64,000 nt of DNA, from positions 336,001-400,000 of the forward strand of contig NZ_AP017652.1 in NCBI RefSeq assembly GCF_002355895.1, read 5' to 3'. The stretch is from Streptococcus sp. NPS 308 (GTDB taxonomy: Bacteria; Bacillota; Bacilli; Lactobacillales; Streptococcaceae). Position 1 is the stretch's first letter, and every line of letters starts with the position of its first letter. Positions 61,276 to 64,000 of the stretch are shown in pieces. A program made the position numbers and the translations under genes. The notes below the pieces were generated by a model. The model saw only the letters and a list, made by a program, of their open reading frames with translations. It had not been told where the DNA came from and did not search any database.

Positions 61276-61347
61276 GTTCCCTCTTCTAAATAGATTTGAG
61301 CTCTCCTAACTTATATGATAAAATAAGACTAGAAAAAGGAGAAGAAC

Positions 61348-62115
61348 ATGATCGATGTAGAAGAAATTCTGAGCAAGATGAATCCCAATCAGAAGATTAA
61401 TTATGACCGTGTTATGCAGAAAATGGTTCAGGTTTGGGAGAAAAATGAGCAACGTCCAACTATTCTCATGCATGTTTGCTGTGCTCCTTGTAGTACCTAC
61501 ACTCTCGAGTATCTAACAAAGTATGCAGATGTGACCATCTATTTTGCCAATTCCAATATCCATCCCAAGGCAGAATATCACAAGCGGGCTTACGTTACAA
61601 AAAAATTTGTCAGTGATTTCAATGAGCGAACAGGCAATACAGTTCAGTATCTAGAAGCTCCCTATGAACCTAATGAATACCGGAAGTTAGTCAGAGGACT
61701 GGAAGAAGAACCCGAAGGTGGTGACCGTTGCAAGGTTTGTTTTGACTACCGTTTGGACAAAACAGCTCAGGTAGCTATGGACTTGGGCTTTGACTACTTT
61801 GGTTCAGCTTTGACCATCAGTCCCCATAAGAATTCTCAAACCATCAACAGCATCGGAATTGATGTGCAAAAGATTTATACCACCCACTATCTTCCAAGTG
61901 ATTTCAAGAAAAATCAAGGCTACAAGCGTTCAGTTGAGATGTGCGAGGAGTATGATATCTATCGTCAATGTTATTGTGGGTGCGTCTATGCAGCTCAAGC
62001 TCAGAATATTGATCTTGTTCAGATTAAGAAGGATGCCACGGCTTTCTTGTTGGATAAGGATGTTGAAAAAGACTATTCCCACATCAAGTTTACTGTGACT
62101 AAATTAGATATATAG
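61348..62115 (+). CDS. queH: Epoxyqueuosine reductase QueH
   Basis: Last step of queuosine synthesis in tRNA wobble position 34 (non-cobalamin type). 255 residues with metal/cluster cysteine motifs: HVCCAPCS (about residue 45), CKVC (about 130) and CYCGC (about 208). SD AAAAGGAGAAG. Monocistronic. Confidence 0.93.
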   Translation: MIDVEEILSKMNPNQKINYDRVMQKMVQVWEKNEQRPTILMHVCCAPCSTYTLEYLTKYADVTIYFANSNIHPKAEYHKRAYVTKKFVSDFNERTGNTVQYLEAPYEPNEYRKLVRGLEEEPEGGDRCKVCFDYRLDKTAQVAMDLGFDYFGSALTISPHKNSQTINSIGIDVQKIYTTHYLPSDFKKNQGYKRSVEMCEEYDIYRQCYCGCVYAAQAQNIDLVQIKKDATAFLLDKDVEKDYSHIKFTVTKLDI

Positions 62116-62117
62116 AA

Positions 62118-62144
62118 ATCAACCCAGCTGAAAAGTTGGGTTTT
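62118..62144 (+). terminator. Terminator after queH
   Basis: AACCCAGCT pairs with AGTTGGGTT (one G-T), loop GAAA, then T-run. Confidence 0.88.
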
Positions 62145-62150
62145 TCAAAT

Positions 62151-62178
62151 AAAAAACCAGGGTTTTCACCCCAGTTTG
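62151..62178 (-). terminator. Terminator of the Ntdp gene
   Basis: AAAACCAGGG/CCCCAGTTT arms; on the minus strand the stem precedes a T-run (AAAAAACC complement). Confidence 0.6.
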
Positions 62179-62184
62179 ACAACT

Positions 62185-62718
62185 TTACCGATTCTTTAGT
62201 TCTATGTAGCGTTTGTACCAAATGTTGACATAGGCCTCTGAGAAAGGACCACGTCCATTGTTGATCCAATCAACAAGGATTTTAACATGCTCTTTCAAAA
62301 TATAGTCTAAATCATCAGAATACTTCATCTTGCGTTTATGGCGCTCATACTCTTCAACGTCCAAGAGACGCTTTTCACCATCAGTGAAGACCTTGACATC
62401 CAAATCGTAATCAATGTATTTCAGGGCTTCCTCATCTAGATAGTAGGGGCTGGCCATATTGCAATAGTAGGAAATCCCATTATCGCGAATCATAGCAATG
62501 ATATTAAACCAATATTTTTTGTGAAAGTAAACAATAGCCGGTTCTCGAGTCACCCAACGACGACCGTCACTTTCGGTAACAAGTGTGTGGTCGTTGACGC
62601 CGATAATGGCGTTCTCTGTTGTTTTTAGTACCATGGTGTCCCGCCAAGTACGGTGAAGACTCCCATCATGCTTATAACTTTGAATTGTAATAAAGTCGCC
62701 TTCTTTTGGAAGTTTCAT
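62185..62718 (-). CDS. Nucleoside tri-/diphosphatase Ntdp (DUF402)
   Basis: 177 residues with the DUF402 beta-barrel pattern ([37 protein letters not shown] in part), as in the staphylococcal Ntdp family that hydrolyses NTPs and NDPs with divalent metal. YDLDVKVF carries the conserved Asp pair. Single gene. Confidence 0.88.
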   Translation of the reverse strand: MKLPKEGDFITIQSYKHDGSLHRTWRDTMVLKTTENAIIGVNDHTLVTESDGRRWVTREPAIVYFHKKYWFNIIAMIRDNGISYYCNMASPYYLDEEALKYIDYDLDVKVFTDGEKRLLDVEEYERHKRKMKYSDDLDYILKEHVKILVDWINNGRGPFSEAYVNIWYKRYIELKNR

Positions 62719-62806
62719 AACTAACCAACTTTCTACAATTTATAAGTTTATCGTTTACTATTATATCATAAATCGGTCTAATTTTTTTGAATTTTACACG
62801 AAAATA

Positions 62807-63583
62807 TTAAAGATATTCTCTGAGAGCGCTGGCTATATCCGAAAAATCATAGCCTTTTCGAGCTAAAACTTGGGTTAAACGCTGTTTAAGTTCGTATCCT
62901 TCATACTTTCGAGCATATTTAGTATATTGTTTGTCTAGCTCTTTAAAAATGAGTTCTTGAGTCGTTTCTTGGTCAACTTGACTATCCAAGTCGTCAAAGG
63001 CATTTTTAGCATCAGCATAGGAGAAGCCTTTGTTGGTCAAGTTTTGGATAATCTTTTCTTGCAAAGCGCGGGCAGGAAGCTTTCCGGTGTATTTTTTAAG
63101 CAGTTTCTCAGCTACACGTTGAGCAACTTCTGTATAGTCAAAATCCTTTAGAACACCTTCAATAGTTGATTTAGCAACTCCTTTTTGAGTTAGTTTTTGA
63201 GTTAGTAAATAGGGTCCTTTATCTCCAGAAAGTTGATTGGCATTTATGATGGAATAAGCATACTGATGGTCATTAATCCAGTTATCTTCTTTTAGATTAG
63301 CGATAACTTGACTAGCGATTGTATCTTCAATATCATACTTGTCCAGATACTCTCGTACTTCTTTTTCAGTACGGGCCTTGAAGGATAGATGGTAGAGAGC
63401 AAGATTTTTACCATAAGAAAACTGGGAAAAATCCTGAATCTCGGTCAGTTCCTCTTTGCTAATGACCTTATCTCGAGACAGCATAAAACGGACAATGGTA
63501 TCTTTAGTGATATAAGAGGTTTGCTGATGATCTAGCTCCATCAGGTAGAGGCGTTTTTTCTTTTCAAGTTTTGTGATTTTCAT
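62807..63583 (-). CDS. recX: Regulatory protein RecX
   Basis: Modulates RecA filaments in recombination and SOS. 258 residues built from three-helix repeats ([52 protein letters not shown]). The long form with an N-terminal extension (about 70 residues) is usual in streptococci. The phosphotransferase gene upstream ends 10 bases away, so they may share a transcript. Confidence 0.93.
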   Translation of the reverse strand: MKITKLEKKKRLYLMELDHQQTSYITKDTIVRFMLSRDKVISKEELTEIQDFSQFSYGKNLALYHLSFKARTEKEVREYLDKYDIEDTIASQVIANLKEDNWINDHQYAYSIINANQLSGDKGPYLLTQKLTQKGVAKSTIEGVLKDFDYTEVAQRVAEKLLKKYTGKLPARALQEKIIQNLTNKGFSYADAKNAFDDLDSQVDQETTQELIFKELDKQYTKYARKYEGYELKQRLTQVLARKGYDFSDIASALREYL

Positions 63584-63593
63584 GGTTTACCTT

Positions 63594-64000
63594 TTATCCA
63601 AATGCTTCAAAGGCAGCAACGAGTCGAAGTTTGTTTGTATCGACCTCTTCTCTGCCGTAATAGTCAAGAAACAGTTCAGCGTATTTAGGGTTATCTAGGT
63701 TATAGTTTAGAGACCAAACTGCCCAAAAGAGATCGATATGACGATCACTAAAATCAGCCAAACCTAGATCAATAAAGCAAGAGAAACGGCTAGCATCTTT
63801 TAGAATAAAGTTTGGTAGACAGGCATCACCGTGAATAAAGGCATCAGTCTTTAAAAGGTGTCCTTGTTCTTGGATGAGTTGGAAGGCCTCTTCGCGACTA
63901 TTAATCTGAAATTGGGGTAGGAGGGCCTTGGAATAGAACTCGCCTTTTTTATAGTTTTTCAAAGCTCTATCTTTATAGGTTTGTAAATGATTTTCTGATG
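63594..64000 (-). CDS. APH-like phosphotransferase, C-terminal part (5' end outside window)
   Basis: The frame is open to the right edge (residues SENHLQTYKDRAL before KNYKKGEFY), so no start is seen. HGDACLPNF is the Brenner catalytic loop and CFIDLGLADFSDRHIDL supplies the metal Asp, as in aminoglycoside 3'-phosphotransferase/choline-kinase families. The remainder resembles chromosomal phosphotransferases more than plasmid resistance enzymes; substrate unknown. Confidence 0.82.
   Translation of the reverse strand, partial: SENHLQTYKDRALKNYKKGEFYSKALLPQFQINSREEAFQLIQEQGHLLKTDAFIHGDACLPNFILKDASRFSCFIDLGLADFSDRHIDLFWAVWSLNYNLDNPKYAELFLDYYGREEVDTNKLRLVAAFEAFG

Noticed and set aside
63594..63962. 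Complete 122-residue phosphotransferase from TTG 63962
   Set aside because: The frame stays open to the window edge and the catalytic loop would be too near the N-terminus; it is a truncated view of a larger gene.

Overview
The window looks like chromosomal DNA of a mitis-group Streptococcus (S. mitis / S. oralis / S. infantis / S. pneumoniae relatives). The support is two YSIRK/LPXTG glycosidases, a choline-binding protein, a BOX A-C repeat, a ComX cin-box in front of ssbB, EcsAB/PptAB, CcrZ, and many proteins I recognise as pneumococcal-type. Gene order differs from what I remember of pneumococcus, which fits a sister species. The window opens inside pbp2X (codons 316-750 by length arithmetic) and ends inside a phosphotransferase gene. 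I saw no tRNA, rRNA, CRISPR array, prophage or intact IS.

Layout. 1-2.3 kb: cell wall (pbp2X, mraY). 2.4-7.5 kb: LPXTG alpha-fucosidase (GH95) on the minus strand behind a perfect cre site. 7.9-15.5 kb: racE-rdgB-phosphoesterase-CBS-xerD-like-scpAB-rluB-yidD as a tightly overlapping run, then pepA and a bacteriocin-immunity-like gene. 15.6-22.3 kb: Na/Pi cotransporter (minus) and LPXTG GH85 endoglycosidase. 22.5-27.8 kb: pgk, glnRA with a GlnR box, PadR plus two DUF2812 proteins. 27.8-33.4 kb: hrcA-grpE-dnaK-dnaJ under two CIRCE elements. 33.4-37.5 kb: hinT, ecsAB, ccrZ, trmB. 37.5-43.2 kb: rimP-nusA-ylxR-ylxQ-infB-rbfA. 43.4-46.8 kb: small DUF proteins. 46.8-52.3 kb: T-box, GNAT gene and valS, with two AT-rich membrane-protein genes on either side of valS. 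52.6-56.4 kb: rpoE, pyrG with a GGGC-start attenuator, choline-binding protein. 56.6-64 kb: thioredoxin-like, ytpR, SDR, frameshifted ssbB, groESL with CIRCE, queH, Ntdp, recX, phosphotransferase.

How it works together. Heat shock is wired through HrcA: three CIRCE copies cover the dnaK and groE operons. Nitrogen (GlnR), carbon (two candidate cre sites, both on host-glycan hydrolases), competence (cin-box), CTP (pyrG attenuator) and charged tRNA-Val (T-box) each have a visible cis signal.

The most unusual content is non-coding. The grpE-dnaK and dnaK-dnaJ spacers hold three copies of one structured element (called class I here): at least five helices whose bases change by compensation while the internal-loop bases stay the same. 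One copy is inverted and lies between a Shine-Dalgarno-like sequence and the dnaJ start codon. A second element family (class II) has one copy in the grpE-dnaK spacer and one in the infB-rbfA spacer. I could not match either family to a named repeat from memory; SPRITE is a possibility I cannot check.
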